From DSVZ01 sp964568145 (lineage in GTDB: Bacteria; Verrucomicrobiota; Verrucomicrobiia; Limisphaerales; J093), in the NCBI GenBank assembly GCA_964568145.1, contig CAZMOZ010000001.1, positions 62,001-126,000 of the forward strand: a stretch of DNA of 64,000 nucleotides. The letters are read 5' to 3'. The translations under genes and the position numbers were made by a program. Position 1 is the first letter of the stretch; every line of letters starts with the position of its first letter. This document shows positions 35,267-44,250 of the stretch, one piece after another. A model generated the notes under the pieces. That model did no database searches. It was not told the origin of the DNA and saw nothing but the letters and a program-made list of their open reading frames with translations.

Positions 35267-36176
35267 GCAGGTCAAGCGGCTGAAGGCCATGCCGGTCGCG
35301 CAGGCGCAGGCCGGGCTCCGTCGTGATCCGACCAATGCAACTCAGGCGCAAGCCCGGAAAGCGCGCCTGCCAGGCGTCGCGCAGCGGCACCGCCTGGCGG
35401 CTGGCCACGGTAAACAGCAGTTCAAAGTCCTCGCCGTCGGTCAGCGCCGCCGCCAGCGCCGGCTTCTGCGCGTCGCCCGACCGGGCCCGCAGCCGCGCCG
35501 CGCGGCTGATCGGAATGCTCGCCGCGCGCAGTTCAGCGCCCACGCCACCCGCCGCGAGCAGGTGCCGGAGGTCGCCCGCGAGGCCGTCGCTGAGATCAAT
35601 CATCGCCTGCGGCCGGAAATGAGCCGCCAGCCATTGAGCCTCCGCCAGCCGCGGCTCGAAGTCTAGATGCCGGCCGGCGCGCGAGCCGCCCAGCTCACCC
35701 GTCACGAAGATGGCGTCGCCCGGCCGCGCCCCGCGCCGGTACACCACCTGGTCTTTGGCCACGAAGCCCAGCAGCGCGATGGACAGCAACAGCCGCTCCG
35801 GATTGGCGATGGTTTCGCCGCCCACGACCGCCACGCCGTACCGGGCGGCCAGCGCCTTCAGCCCGGCATACACGCGCTCGACGAACACGACCTCGAAGCG
35901 CGCCGGCAGCGCGAGTGTCACCAGTGCGCTCGAGGGCGTGCCCGCCATGGCCGCGATGTCGCTGAGCGCGCGCGCCAGCGCCTTGTGCCCGATCTGTTCC
36001 GGGCGGGCGGTGGCGTCGAAATGGACGCCTTCCACCACGGCATCAGTCTTGAAGAGCACCCAGCGGTCCGGCAGGCCGAGGTCCAGCACCGCGCAGTCGT
36101 CACCCGCGCCGGCCACCACCGTGGCGTTGCCGGGTAGGCCGGGCGTGAGGCGGGCGATGAGGTCGAACTCGCTCAC
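35238..36176 (-). CDS. thiL: thiamine-monophosphate kinase
   Basis: 312 aa. It phosphorylates thiamine phosphate to thiamine diphosphate, the last step for that cofactor. Motifs: the N-terminal AGDDCAVLD and TDAVVEGVHF with metal-binding Asp residues, ALARALSDIAAMAG, GVAVVGGETI, and DLSDGLAGDLRHLL. A GTG at 36176 opens the frame. It overlaps tsaE by 29 bp and follows the CPBP gene by 12 bases. Its product is the cofactor needed by the IlvB found 11 kb away, which may be coincidence. Confidence 0.95.
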   Translation of the reverse strand: MSEFDLIARLTPGLPGNATVVAGAGDDCAVLDLGLPDRWVLFKTDAVVEGVHFDATARPEQIGHKALARALSDIAAMAGTPSSALVTLALPARFEVVFVERVYAGLKALAARYGVAVVGGETIANPERLLLSIALLGFVAKDQVVYRRGARPGDAIFVTGELGGSRAGRHLDFEPRLAEAQWLAAHFRPQAMIDLSDGLAGDLRHLLAAGGVGAELRAASIPISRAARLRARSGDAQKPALAAALTDGEDFELLFTVASRQAVPLRDAWQARFPGLRLSCIGRITTEPGLRLRDRHGLQPLDLHGYAHFAES

Positions 36177-36188
36177 GGGCGTCTCCGC

Positions 36189-36911
36189 TTACGGGCCCGG
36201 GCCGGCCAGGACCACCCAGAAAAAGTTGGTGGCGTTGAACGCGGCGTGCGCGACGATCGGCCCCACCAGACTGCCGGTGCGCAGGTAAAAGAGGTTCAGC
36301 ACCACGGCAAAGAAAACCAGCGGCAGAAAGGTCATCAAGTTCAGGTGCGTGATGGCAAAAAAGACCGCCGTGCCCCAAAACGCGAGGCGCGGATAGCCCG
36401 CCTGGCGCAGCGACACCAGCAGCACGCCGCGGAAGATCAGCTCCTCGAACACCGGCGCCAGCACCACAGCCGTGAGCGCCACCGCCACCTGCCGGCGCGG
36501 GTCGGTGGTGGATTGCAGCGCTTCGATGGCGCTTTGCGGCCGGGGGGTGAGGTGGACCAGCCGGATCAGCCATTGGCTGAGGTTGATGAGCAGAAGGGCC
36601 ACGCCGAAGACCGCCGCCGCCGCCGCCAGTCCCAGCAGAATCTGCCGCAGCGCGCCGGCGCGCCGCAGCCCGAAGGCGGTTTCCCAGTTCAGATTGTTTT
36701 CGCGCAGGAAGCGCGCGATCAGGGCAATCCCGCCCAGTTGCACCACCAGGCCGGCCGTGCTGGAGGTCCAGAACTGCCGGGTGTCCCCGTCCCTGACGGT
36801 CCACAACCGCTCGGCCGCGGCGGCGCCCAGGCCTGCGATCCCCAGCAGGAGAAACAACCGCAGCAACAGCCTTAACAGCGACTCCGCCGTCCATGGTTTG
36901 TGCGCCAGCAT
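36189..36911 (-). CDS. CPBP-family intramembrane metalloprotease
   Basis: 240 aa with about seven predicted helices. The three family motifs are present: FEELIFRGVLLVSL (EExxxR), AVFFAITHLNL (FxxxH) and HAAFNATNFFW (HxxxN). CPBP proteases cleave within membranes; in bacteria roles range from bacteriocin immunity to unknown. The ATG at 36911 is chosen as it starts just before the first helix. It probably leads the thiL-tsaE-tsaB unit. Confidence 0.9.
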   Translation of the reverse strand: MLAHKPWTAESLLRLLLRLFLLLGIAGLGAAAAERLWTVRDGDTRQFWTSSTAGLVVQLGGIALIARFLRENNLNWETAFGLRRAGALRQILLGLAAAAAVFGVALLLINLSQWLIRLVHLTPRPQSAIEALQSTTDPRRQVAVALTAVVLAPVFEELIFRGVLLVSLRQAGYPRLAFWGTAVFFAITHLNLMTFLPLVFFAVVLNLFYLRTGSLVGPIVAHAAFNATNFFWVVLAGPGP

Positions 36912-37343
36912 CCCGGCGAACCTAGCCGTGGCGGGCGTGGTGACGAAGCAAAAACACATTCTGACATGACGTGAGGGGCGCAGCTTAGCTTCTTGCGCGC
37001 GTGGGGAGAAGCCAACGCGCGCGAGCGGTGGCGGCGGCCATCCCTGGCTGCCGTAAAAGGCGGCATCTTGCCGCCCGGAACCGGCTGGGAAAACACCGCC
37101 CGGCCAGTTGCGCCGGCCGGGCTCCGCCGGACTGGAAGCCTGCCGCTACCCCGACGGGAAGTGTCGCCGCCCAAAAATTGAGATGCGCCCGGCGGGGCGG
37201 ATCGCGGTTGTTTGCTGGCGTTCTGCCAGTGGTGGCGTTGCTAGCCGCCCGCAGGTTCCGCGGACATAAACGTCCGCGCGCCATGCCCCGCGATGCCCGC
37301 TTTGCACTGGCCACTGTTCGCCGCGCCGGCCTAGGCTGCGGTC
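36912..37343. repeat. divergent gap with dispersed repeat (AAATTGAGATGCGC family, copy B)
   Basis: Bases 37035-37190 match copy A at 28295-28464 in order of words (CATCCCTGG, GGCGGCAT, TGCCGCCCGGAA, CTGGAA) and end with AAATTGAGATGCGCCC at 37175-37190. No gene is seen here. Confidence 0.65.
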
Positions 37344-38867
37344 ATGGAACCCGCCGTTCCCAAGTCGCGGCCGACGTTGCGCGTGCTGCTCGTCGAGGAC
37401 TCGGAGTTCGACGCCCGCGTCGTGGCCAGTCTGCTGCGCGCCGGCGGCTACGACGTGGCCAGCCGGCGGGTGGACACCGCCGCGGCCATGCGCGAGGCCC
37501 TGGCCCGCGAGCGTTGGGACCTGGTCGTGGCCGATCACCAGATGCCCGAGTTCGACGCCGCCCAGGCGCTGCGCATCGTGCAGGAGTCCGGGCTGGACCT
37601 GCCGTTCATCATCGTCTCGGGTGGAATCGGCGAGGAAACGGCCGTGGCCTTGATGAAGGCGGGCGCGCACGACTTCCTCATCAAAGGCCAGCTCGGCCGG
37701 CTGCTGCCCGCCGTGGAACGGGAGTTGCGCGAGGCCCGCAACCGCGCGGAGCGGCGCGCCAGCGAGTTGCGGCTCCGCCGGCTCTGGGAGACCTCACCCG
37801 ACGCGATCCTGGTGATGGACGAGCAGGGCCGGGTGGCTTTCGTGAATCCGGCGGCCCAGGTGGTGTTTGGCCGCTCCGAAGCGGAGCTGGTCGGCCGGTC
37901 GTTTGAATCCTTGGCCAGCCCGGGCGAGAACCTGACGGGGCTGACGCTCCTCTCGTCCGAGAATCTTCCCGGGACGACGACACGCTTGATGGAGATGGTG
38001 GGCCGGCACGCCGCCGGCCGGGAGGTCATCATGGAAGTGGCCTTCAGCGACATGGAGATGCAGGGCCGGCGATACCACATCGCGTTCGTGCGCGACATCA
38101 CGGCCCGCCGCGCGGCGGAGCGGGCGTTGCGCGCAGCCGAGCAGGAATTCAACCTGGCGCGCGACATCCAGCAACGACTCTTCCCCCGGCACGCGCCGCA
38201 GGTGCCGGGCTTCGACCTCGCCGGCACGACGCATCCGGCGGTGCAAACCGGCGGCGACTACTACGACTTCCTCACCATGCCGGAGGGCGACGTGGGGCTG
38301 GTGGTCAGCGACGTGAGCGGCCACGGCATGGGCCCGGCGTTGATCACGGCGGAGACACGCGCCTACCTGCGCATCGCCGCCTTCAACCGGCGAGACGCCG
38401 GGATGGTGCTCAGCCGCGCGAACATGGTGCTGGCCGAAGACCTCGAGGACGGCACGCGGTTTGTGACCTCGCTGCTCGTCCGGCTGAATCCGCGGGAGCG
38501 CTCGCTGGCCTACGCCAACGCCGGCCACACCGCCGGCTACGTGCTGGCATCAAGCGGGGAGGTTCGCCAGCAACTCAGCCGCGGCGGGCCGCCGCTGGGC
38601 GTGCAGCCGGAGTCGGTGTACCACGAAAGCCCGCCGCTGGCGCTCGCTTCCGGCGACATTCTGCTGCTCCTGACCGATGGCATCGAGGAGGCGGAGTCGC
38701 CGGCGGGCGAGGTGTTCGGCGCCCGGCGCGTGCTGGAGGTGGTCCGGGCCCACCGGCATCAGGCCGCCGCGGAAATCCTGAACGCGGTCTGGCGGGCGGT
38801 GCAGACCTTCAGCGCCGGTCAGCCCCAGAAAGACGACGTGACTTTGATTGTGGCCAAGGTGAACTGA
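37344..38867 (+). CDS. response regulator with PAS and SpoIIE/RsbU phosphatase domains
   Basis: 507 aa. Receiver domain at about 12-125 with the phospho-acceptor Asp in WDLVVADHQMPEF; a PAS domain at about 150-260 (LWETSPDAILVMDEQGRVAF); then a PP2C-type phosphatase domain (about 285-507). Metal-binding motifs are GGDYYDF, VSDVSGHGMGPALI, TDGIEEAE and KDDVTLIVAK. Such proteins dephosphorylate anti-sigma-factor antagonists, steering a general stress sigma factor. No such partner is encoded beside it. Start and end are clear. Confidence 0.92.
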   Translation: MEPAVPKSRPTLRVLLVEDSEFDARVVASLLRAGGYDVASRRVDTAAAMREALARERWDLVVADHQMPEFDAAQALRIVQESGLDLPFIIVSGGIGEETAVALMKAGAHDFLIKGQLGRLLPAVERELREARNRAERRASELRLRRLWETSPDAILVMDEQGRVAFVNPAAQVVFGRSEAELVGRSFESLASPGENLTGLTLLSSENLPGTTTRLMEMVGRHAAGREVIMEVAFSDMEMQGRRYHIAFVRDITARRAAERALRAAEQEFNLARDIQQRLFPRHAPQVPGFDLAGTTHPAVQTGGDYYDFLTMPEGDVGLVVSDVSGHGMGPALITAETRAYLRIAAFNRRDAGMVLSRANMVLAEDLEDGTRFVTSLLVRLNPRERSLAYANAGHTAGYVLASSGEVRQQLSRGGPPLGVQPESVYHESPPLALASGDILLLLTDGIEEAESPAGEVFGARRVLEVVRAHRHQAAAEILNAVWRAVQTFSAGQPQKDDVTLIVAKVN

Positions 38868-38892
38868 ACCGGGGCCGTTTGGATCACCACAC

Positions 38893-39585
38893 ATGGAGAC
38901 GAATTCACGCGAACAGAGGCCGGCTGTGCTGACGTTCATCCTGGCCACGCGCAACCGTCACAAGGCGTCCGAAATCCAGGCCGTGCTTGGACCGGACTGC
39001 CGTTGCCTAACTCTGGCGGAACTGCCCGGCGCGCCGGCGGTGGTCGAGGACGCGCCCACCTTTGCCGGCAACGCGCGCAAAAAGGCGCTCGCCCTGGCCG
39101 AGTGGCTGCGATCGGCCAGCCTGCCCGGCGGGGTGGGGGACGCCTGGGTGCTGGCGGATGATTCGGGCCTGGAGGTGGACGCCTTGGGCGGCGCGCCCGG
39201 CGTGCATTCCGCCCGGTTTGCCGCTCGGGACACCGGGCAGCCCGGCAATTCGAGCGACGCGGAGAACAACGCCAAGCTGCTCCGTCTGCTGGCCGGCGTG
39301 CCGGCCGAACGCCGCACGGCCCGGTTCCGGTGCGTGATTGCGCTAGCTCCCACCTCTGCGGCGGCTGACCTGAAGCCGGGTGTCGCGCAGCTTTTCGAGG
39401 GCGCTTGCGAAGGCCGGATTTTGGACGAGCCGCGCGGCAATCACGGCTTTGGGTACGATCCGCTGTTCCTGCCCGACGGCCAGGCACGGACATTCGCGGA
39501 ACTCGCGGAAGACGCCAAGAACCGCCTCAGCCACCGCGCGCGGGCGCTGGCACAGGTGCGCGCCTGGCTGGCGGCGCGCCGGTGA
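38893..39585 (+). CDS. rdgB: XTP/dITP diphosphatase (non-canonical purine NTP pyrophosphatase)
   Basis: 230 aa. It clears ITP and XTP from nucleotide pools. Signatures: ATRNRHKASEIQAVLGPD, VLADDSGLEVDALGGAPGVH with the metal/catalytic Asp, and GNHGFGYDPLFLPDG. The tail FAELAEDAKNRLSHRARAL is also typical. It follows the phosphatase gene by 25 bases and is probably co-transcribed. Confidence 0.95.
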   Translation: METNSREQRPAVLTFILATRNRHKASEIQAVLGPDCRCLTLAELPGAPAVVEDAPTFAGNARKKALALAEWLRSASLPGGVGDAWVLADDSGLEVDALGGAPGVHSARFAARDTGQPGNSSDAENNAKLLRLLAGVPAERRTARFRCVIALAPTSAAADLKPGVAQLFEGACEGRILDEPRGNHGFGYDPLFLPDGQARTFAELAEDAKNRLSHRARALAQVRAWLAARR

Positions 39586-39594
39586 CGCACCCGG

Positions 39595-40950
39595 TCAGGG
39601 CCTGACGCTCGTGCCGTCGCGCTTGCGCACCGGCAGCCAGTAGCCCGGGTGTTCCGGCAGCGGGAACTTCTTCGCCAGTTCCTCGTTACAGTCCACGCCC
39701 AGGCCCGGCGCTTCGTTCACGTGAAGGTAGCCGTTCTTGAGCGCCGGCGTGCCGGGAAACACGTCCTGCGTCGCCTGGTTGAACTGCGTGGCTTCCTGGA
39801 TGCCGAAGTTGTGGACGGCGAGATCGAGATGGGCGTTCGCGGCGTGGCCCACCGGCGAGACGTCCGCCGGGCCGTGCCAAGCGGTGCGCACCTGGAACCA
39901 TTCCGCCAGCGTGGCGATCTTGCGCGCCACGGTCAGGCCGCCTGTCTGCGAAATGTGGACCCGGATGAAGTCAATGAGCCGTCCGATGATCAGGCCCACC
40001 CATTCGTGCGGGCTGTTGAAGAGTTCGCCCATCGCGATCGGCGTGCCGCACTGCTGGCGGAGCGTCTGGAAATAGCCGATCGCCTCCGGCGAAAACGGGT
40101 CCTCGATGAAGAACGGCCGGAAGCGCTCGAGTTCCTTGCAGAGGTTGATAGCCTCGATCGGCTCGACGCGTTCGTGGATGTCGTGGAGCAGCTCGATTTC
40201 GCCGCCAAACTTCGCGCGGATGTGTTCGAACATGCCGACCGCAGCCCGGAGGTAGCGCCGGGCGTCCATGGCGGACTCGACCGGCAGACCGAAACCTTCC
40301 CGCTCGAACTCGGCCGGCCCGGACAGATGCGGCGAGCCGTAGCCGCCCAGTTGAATGCGGATGTGACGGAAGCCGCTCTCGTGGATTCTGGCCACGCTCT
40401 CCTCCAGCGCGGCCAGGTCGCGGCCGCTGGCATGGGCGTAGCAGTCCACGGCGAAGCGGCACTTGCCGCCCAGCAACTGGTACACAGGCATGCCGGCGCG
40501 CTTGCCCTTGATGTCCCAGAGCGCCTGGTCCAGGCCGCTCAGGGCGTTGTTGAGCACCGGGCCGTTGCGCCAGTAGGAACTGGTGTAAGCGGTCTGCCAA
40601 AGGTCCTCGATGTTGTCCGCGTCGCGTCCGCGGCAGAAGGGGTCGAGGTATTCCTCGACGGCGGTTTTCACGGCGAGCGGGCGTTGGTTGAACGTGGCGC
40701 ATCCGAGGCCGTACAGGCCCGGTTCGCTGGTCTCGACTTTCACGACCACAAAGCGGATCCGGGGCTGGGGCGACGTGAGGATGGGCCGGACCTGGGTGAT
40801 TTTCAGCGGGCCGAGGCGCGGGGAGGCAAGCGGCTCAGGCGTGGCGGCGGCGGCGGCCTGGGCGAAGGCGGCGCGGGGACAGGCCAGCAGGCCGAAGAGC
40901 GCGGCGGCGCTGCCCGCACCGGCGCCTTTGAGGAGATCGCGTCGGTTCAT
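39595..40950 (-). CDS. enolase-superfamily sugar-acid dehydratase (mannonate dehydratase/RspA-like), Tat-exported
   Basis: 451 aa. A Tat signal (MNRRDLLKGAGAGSAAALFG) is followed by the capping domain and a TIM barrel. Metal ligands appear in order: LLHDIHERVEPIEA (Asp), FFIEDPF (Glu) and AMGELF (Glu). HGPADVSPVGHAANAHLDLA and NFGIQE are typical of the ManD/RspA group. It is expected to dehydrate a six-carbon sugar acid to a 2-keto-3-deoxy acid. An exported form of this enzyme is unusual and resembles its neighbour at 42830. Substrate inferred from group only. Confidence 0.9.
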   Translation of the reverse strand: MNRRDLLKGAGAGSAAALFGLLACPRAAFAQAAAAATPEPLASPRLGPLKITQVRPILTSPQPRIRFVVVKVETSEPGLYGLGCATFNQRPLAVKTAVEEYLDPFCRGRDADNIEDLWQTAYTSSYWRNGPVLNNALSGLDQALWDIKGKRAGMPVYQLLGGKCRFAVDCYAHASGRDLAALEESVARIHESGFRHIRIQLGGYGSPHLSGPAEFEREGFGLPVESAMDARRYLRAAVGMFEHIRAKFGGEIELLHDIHERVEPIEAINLCKELERFRPFFIEDPFSPEAIGYFQTLRQQCGTPIAMGELFNSPHEWVGLIIGRLIDFIRVHISQTGGLTVARKIATLAEWFQVRTAWHGPADVSPVGHAANAHLDLAVHNFGIQEATQFNQATQDVFPGTPALKNGYLHVNEAPGLGVDCNEELAKKFPLPEHPGYWLPVRKRDGTSVRP

Positions 40951-40980
40951 GAAGTGAAAGGGGCTGGCATGGCGACTTGT

Positions 40981-41415
40981 TTAATTTGACTTGGAGCCTG
41001 GCTTTGGCCTTCGCCGCCCCGGCACCAGCCGGCGGAGCCGCGCGGTTGTTTGCTCGCGAGCGAGCTTTCCGGAAGCAACATCGAGAACCAGTTCCTCCCA
41101 TTCCGGGCCGTCCGGGCTGGGAGCGAGGCCGTTCAGCCGCAGGAATACCTGGCATGCACCCAGGGCGGTTCGCTTGTTCCCATCCACGAACGGATGGTTC
41201 CGGCAGAGGTAGAACAGGTACGCCGCGGCGACTTCGCAAAGGTCCGAGAAAGGGGATTGTCCCCCAATTGTTGCCTGCGGCGCCACCACGGCCGACTCGA
41301 GCAACGCCATTTCCCTCACACCGTCTGCGCCGCCGAATCGGGCGAGCGCCGAAGCATGAATCTCTCGCACGATTTCCACGGTGAGGTGGAAACAGTCGTT
41401 GGGCGTGACGTTCAT
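40981..41415 (-). CDS. Doc-type (Fic-fold) toxin
   Basis: 144 aa. The catalytic loop HPFVDGNKRTALG is the Fic/Doc signature HxFx(D/E)GN(K/R). The upstream region (HASALARFGGADGVREMALL) matches the Doc N-terminal helix that begins with the death-on-curing pattern. Doc proteins phosphorylate elongation factor Tu, stopping translation. It overlaps the upstream AbrB-type gene by ATGA, which is the usual antitoxin-first order. The C-terminal 15 residues are basic (RLRRLVPGRRRPKPG). Confidence 0.92.
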   Translation of the reverse strand: MNVTPNDCFHLTVEIVREIHASALARFGGADGVREMALLESAVVAPQATIGGQSPFSDLCEVAAAYLFYLCRNHPFVDGNKRTALGACQVFLRLNGLAPSPDGPEWEELVLDVASGKLAREQTTARLRRLVPGRRRPKPGSKSN

Positions 41416-41639
41416 GCCAGCCGCTTCAGGGTCCGTTCGTAATCCTTCAAGGTCGCCTGAATGACCCGGGACACCTCCTGGCGCGAAGGCTTGGGCCGCA
41501 GCGGCGTCAGCGTGATGGTGCCGCCTTCGTGGACGGTCACGTTCACCTGATCGCCGGCCTTCAGGTGCGCCAGGTCCAGCAGCGCCGCGTCGAAGATGAT
41601 CCCCTGCGAGTTGCCGACTTTGGTGATGGTCTTGACCAT
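41412..41639 (-). CDS. AbrB/MazE-like antitoxin
   Basis: 75 aa. The N-terminal swapped-hairpin domain shows KTITKVGNSQGIIFDAALLD and LKAGDQVNVTVHEGG, typical of AbrB/SpoVT-family antitoxins. The C-terminal helix (VIQATLKDYERTLKRLA) is the likely toxin-neutralising part. It lies before the Doc toxin, overlapping by 4 nt. The usual Doc partner is Phd-like; a Doc paired with an AbrB-like antitoxin is less often described. Confidence 0.85.
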   Translation of the reverse strand: MVKTITKVGNSQGIIFDAALLDLAHLKAGDQVNVTVHEGGTITLTPLRPKPSRQEVSRVIQATLKDYERTLKRLA

Positions 41640-41751
41640 GGCGTAAAACTATGTTTGACGCCGCGCGCTGGCAAGCGGGTTTTCCGCCGGCCGCCGCCAG
41701 GCGCCGCGCGGCTGACGGCGCCGTTTTGGCCAACCGGTTCCCGGATCACGC

Positions 41752-42810
41752 CTACCACGTTCGCCCTTGCAGCAGCTTCTCGCGCTGATACGGCGTGAGT
41801 TCGCCACCGCGGGCCTTGAGCCATTCAATGAAGTCCTTCTCGATGTCCTCGGTCCACTTGCGGTCAATCTGGCCGGGGGTGTACCGGCCTTCGCGCAGCC
41901 GCTGGTGGCCGAAGGCGTCCCGCAACCGGATGATTTCCGAGGTTTCGACAACTTCCTGCGCGAGATGCGCCGGGATGAAGATGACGCCTTCCTTCTTGCC
42001 GAGCACGACGTCGCCCGGCATGACCGCGGCGCGGCCGATGCGGACGGGGCAATTGATGCCCATGAGCATGACGTCGGCGATGGCCGAGGGATCCCAGCCG
42101 CGGTTGAAGACCGGGAAGTTGGGGATTTTCTCCACGCCTTCGATGTCGCGCGCGCCGCCGTGGATGACCACCCCGGTGCCGCCGGTCTTGGCCCAGATGG
42201 CGTTGGCCAGGTTGTCGCCCATGAAGGTGCCGTCAATCACCTTGCCCATCAGGTCCACGACGATCACGTCGCCCTTGACCAGGGTGTCAATCACCCACGA
42301 GTTCTGGCCGCCCACCCGGCCGTCCTGGTCGCCCTTCTGCTTGATCACGCCATTCACGTCCGGCCGCACCGGGTGGAAGTGCGCGGTCACGGCGCGGCCG
42401 ACCAGCACCGGCTCCGGCGGGCCGGCGAGGACCCAGTTCCCCTCGAACTGGTGGTTGAACCCGTGCCGCCGCAGGACCGCCCAGGCCTCCTCGATGGACA
42501 CCTCACGCATCCGCTGCAGCAGATCGTCCGTTACCTTCGGACGGCCGTCGGGGAACCGCTCGCCCTTCCAGTCGGGCGTGTATTCGACGAGGTGGTCCTG
42601 GGTGAACACGCCGACTTGGGCGCTGGCGGAAATGGCGCCGAGCAAGAGCGCCGCCCACAAGACAATGCCGAACCGCGAAGTCCGAAAACCGAAGCCAGAC
42701 AATGCCCCAAACGCGGTCATGCACGGCGGTGCCTTTCCGCAGCTTGGTCGCCGGTGCTTGCTTCGAACTGCGGATTTCGGATTTTGGATTTCTTCCAGGA
42801 TGTTGTTCAT
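41752..42810 (-). CDS. RraA-like aldolase (4-hydroxy-4-methyl-2-oxoglutarate aldolase family), secreted
   Basis: 352 aa. The core matches the RraA/HMG-aldolase family: DVIVVDLMGKVIDGTFMGDN, TGVVIHGGARDIEGV and CPVRIGRAAVMPGDVVLGKK. The family cleaves keto-acids such as 4-hydroxy-4-methyl-2-oxoglutarate; other members lack that activity. A hydrophobic signal (FGIVLWAALLLGAISASA) is buried 50 residues in. The ATG at 42808-42810 has GGAG at 6 nt spacing and is preferred, but the first 50 codons run through heptad repeats (see 42668 and 42774), so an ATG at 42720 giving a normal signal peptide is an alternative. Confidence 0.85.
   Translation of the reverse strand: MNNILEEIQNPKSAVRSKHRRPSCGKAPPCMTAFGALSGFGFRTSRFGIVLWAALLLGAISASAQVGVFTQDHLVEYTPDWKGERFPDGRPKVTDDLLQRMREVSIEEAWAVLRRHGFNHQFEGNWVLAGPPEPVLVGRAVTAHFHPVRPDVNGVIKQKGDQDGRVGGQNSWVIDTLVKGDVIVVDLMGKVIDGTFMGDNLANAIWAKTGGTGVVIHGGARDIEGVEKIPNFPVFNRGWDPSAIADVMLMGINCPVRIGRAAVMPGDVVLGKKEGVIFIPAHLAQEVVETSEIIRLRDAFGHQRLREGRYTPGQIDRKWTEDIEKDFIEWLKARGGELTPYQREKLLQGRTW
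42668..42696. repeat. TCCGAAA heptameric tandem repeat in the RraA-like gene
   Basis: About four degenerate heptads (GCCGAAC, CGCGAAG, TCCGAAA, ACCGAAG) in the 5' part of the RraA-like gene. Confidence 0.55.
42774..42794. repeat. TCCGAAA heptads, reversed
   Basis: Three reversed heptads (GCGGATT, TCGGATT, TTGGATT) near the start codon of the RraA-like gene. Confidence 0.55.
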
Positions 42811-42829
42811 GGCTGTCTCCAATGCTTGA

Positions 42830-44245
42830 TTACGTGTTCACAGTCGTGCCGCGCCAGCTCCACAACCGGTCGTGCGCGCGCTCCCGGTTCCATTCCTCGG
42901 TGGGGGGGAAAAACTGCTTCTCCGGATCCAGGCCATGCCGGCGGAGGCCTTCCTTGACCGCCTCCTCGTTCAAGGTGATGCCCAGGCCGGGGCCGTCCGG
43001 CACCTGGACGAACCCGTCCTTGCCGAGGAACGGCTTCGGCACGCCGTCCACGAGATCGTCGTAATGGGCGGTGTCGGCGTCGTGGTGTTCGAGCACCATG
43101 AAGTTCTCGGTCGCCGCGGCGCAATGGGCGCTCGCGAAGAGTGACACCGGCGAGCCGGCCATGTGCAGGGCCATGGCGATGCCGTGTTCCATGGCCAGAT
43201 CGCCGATCCTCTTCGTCTCGAGCAAACCGCCGGAGGTTGCCAGGTCGGGATGGCAGATCGAGATCGCCTTCTTCTCGAACAGCGGCAGGAAGCCTTCTTT
43301 CAGGTAAATGTCCTCGCCGGTCAGGATCGGGGTCTGACACGAGTTCCGCAGCCGCACGTAGTCGTCGGTGTAATCCCACGGGATCATGTCCTCGAGCCAC
43401 GCCAGGTTGAAGGGGTCCAGCGCCCGCGCCAGCTTGATGGCGTCCTCGATTCCGATGTGGCCGAAGTGGTCGGCGGCAATCGGGATGTCCCAGCCCACGA
43501 TGTCGCGCACCGCGCGGACGTACTCCTGGAGTCTCGCGAGGCCCTTGTCCGTGATGCGCACGCCGGTGAACGGATGACGCAAGTTCGGGGGGTAGGGCAC
43601 GCGGGACGGCCGCGACTGGTCCGCGCCCTGGCCCAGCGGATAGGTCAGCGCGCCTTCAACGTCGCGCAGCAGGCTGATCCCGACATCCATCTTAAGGAAG
43701 CTGAACCCGCGCTCGCGGCGCTCCTTCATGAGCCGGCCCATTTCCTGCGGGTCGCGCCGGCTTGGGGTGTCCGCGTAGAGGCGCACCCGGTCGCGGAACT
43801 TGCCGCCCAGCATCTGCCAGCAGGGCACGCCCCATGCCTTGCCGGCGAGGTCCCAGCAGGCCATCTCGATGGCGACCACGCCTCCGGCCTGGCGGCCGTG
43901 CCCGCCAAACTGCTTGAGCTTGCGGAATATCTTGTCCACGTGGCAGGGGTTCTCGCCCAGCACGCGGCTCTTGAGCATCAGGGCATAAGTGGCGCTGGCG
44001 CCGTCCCGGATTTCGCCGTAGCCCGAAATGCCCTGATTGGTGTCCAGCCGGATGACGTAGGCCCGCAGCCCGATGGGCATCGGCACCACGCGCAGGTCGG
44101 TGATCTTGAGCTGGGTGGGCTCGGAATTCGTGTTGACCCGGGCGCGGACTTCCTCCGCCGCCTCGGCGGCTGTCAGGTGAAACGTGCCCGCAGCGCCGGT
44201 CACAGCGCCCAGGCCCAGGCTTTTCAGCAGGTCTCGTCGGTTCAT
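42830..44245 (-). CDS. enolase-superfamily sugar-acid dehydratase, Tat-exported
   Basis: 471 aa. A Tat signal (MNRRDLLKSLGLGAVTGAAG) precedes an MLE/MR-type enzyme. Capping-domain and barrel motifs include MACWDLAGKAWGVPCWQMLG, RRERGFSFLKMDVGI, IAADHFGHIG (Asp ligand), LAWLEDMIPW (Glu) and ILTGEDIY (Glu). It is related in form to the enzyme at 39595 but clearly a distinct paralogue. Reaction probably acid-sugar dehydration. The RraA-like gene follows 20 nt downstream, and the BASS gene stops 6 nt before its ATG, consistent with one operon of transport, dehydration and aldol cleavage. Confidence 0.9.
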   Translation of the reverse strand: MNRRDLLKSLGLGAVTGAAGTFHLTAAEAAEEVRARVNTNSEPTQLKITDLRVVPMPIGLRAYVIRLDTNQGISGYGEIRDGASATYALMLKSRVLGENPCHVDKIFRKLKQFGGHGRQAGGVVAIEMACWDLAGKAWGVPCWQMLGGKFRDRVRLYADTPSRRDPQEMGRLMKERRERGFSFLKMDVGISLLRDVEGALTYPLGQGADQSRPSRVPYPPNLRHPFTGVRITDKGLARLQEYVRAVRDIVGWDIPIAADHFGHIGIEDAIKLARALDPFNLAWLEDMIPWDYTDDYVRLRNSCQTPILTGEDIYLKEGFLPLFEKKAISICHPDLATSGGLLETKRIGDLAMEHGIAMALHMAGSPVSLFASAHCAAATENFMVLEHHDADTAHYDDLVDGVPKPFLGKDGFVQVPDGPGLGITLNEEAVKEGLRRHGLDPEKQFFPPTEEWNRERAHDRLWSWRGTTVNT

Positions 44246-44250
44246 GGGGA

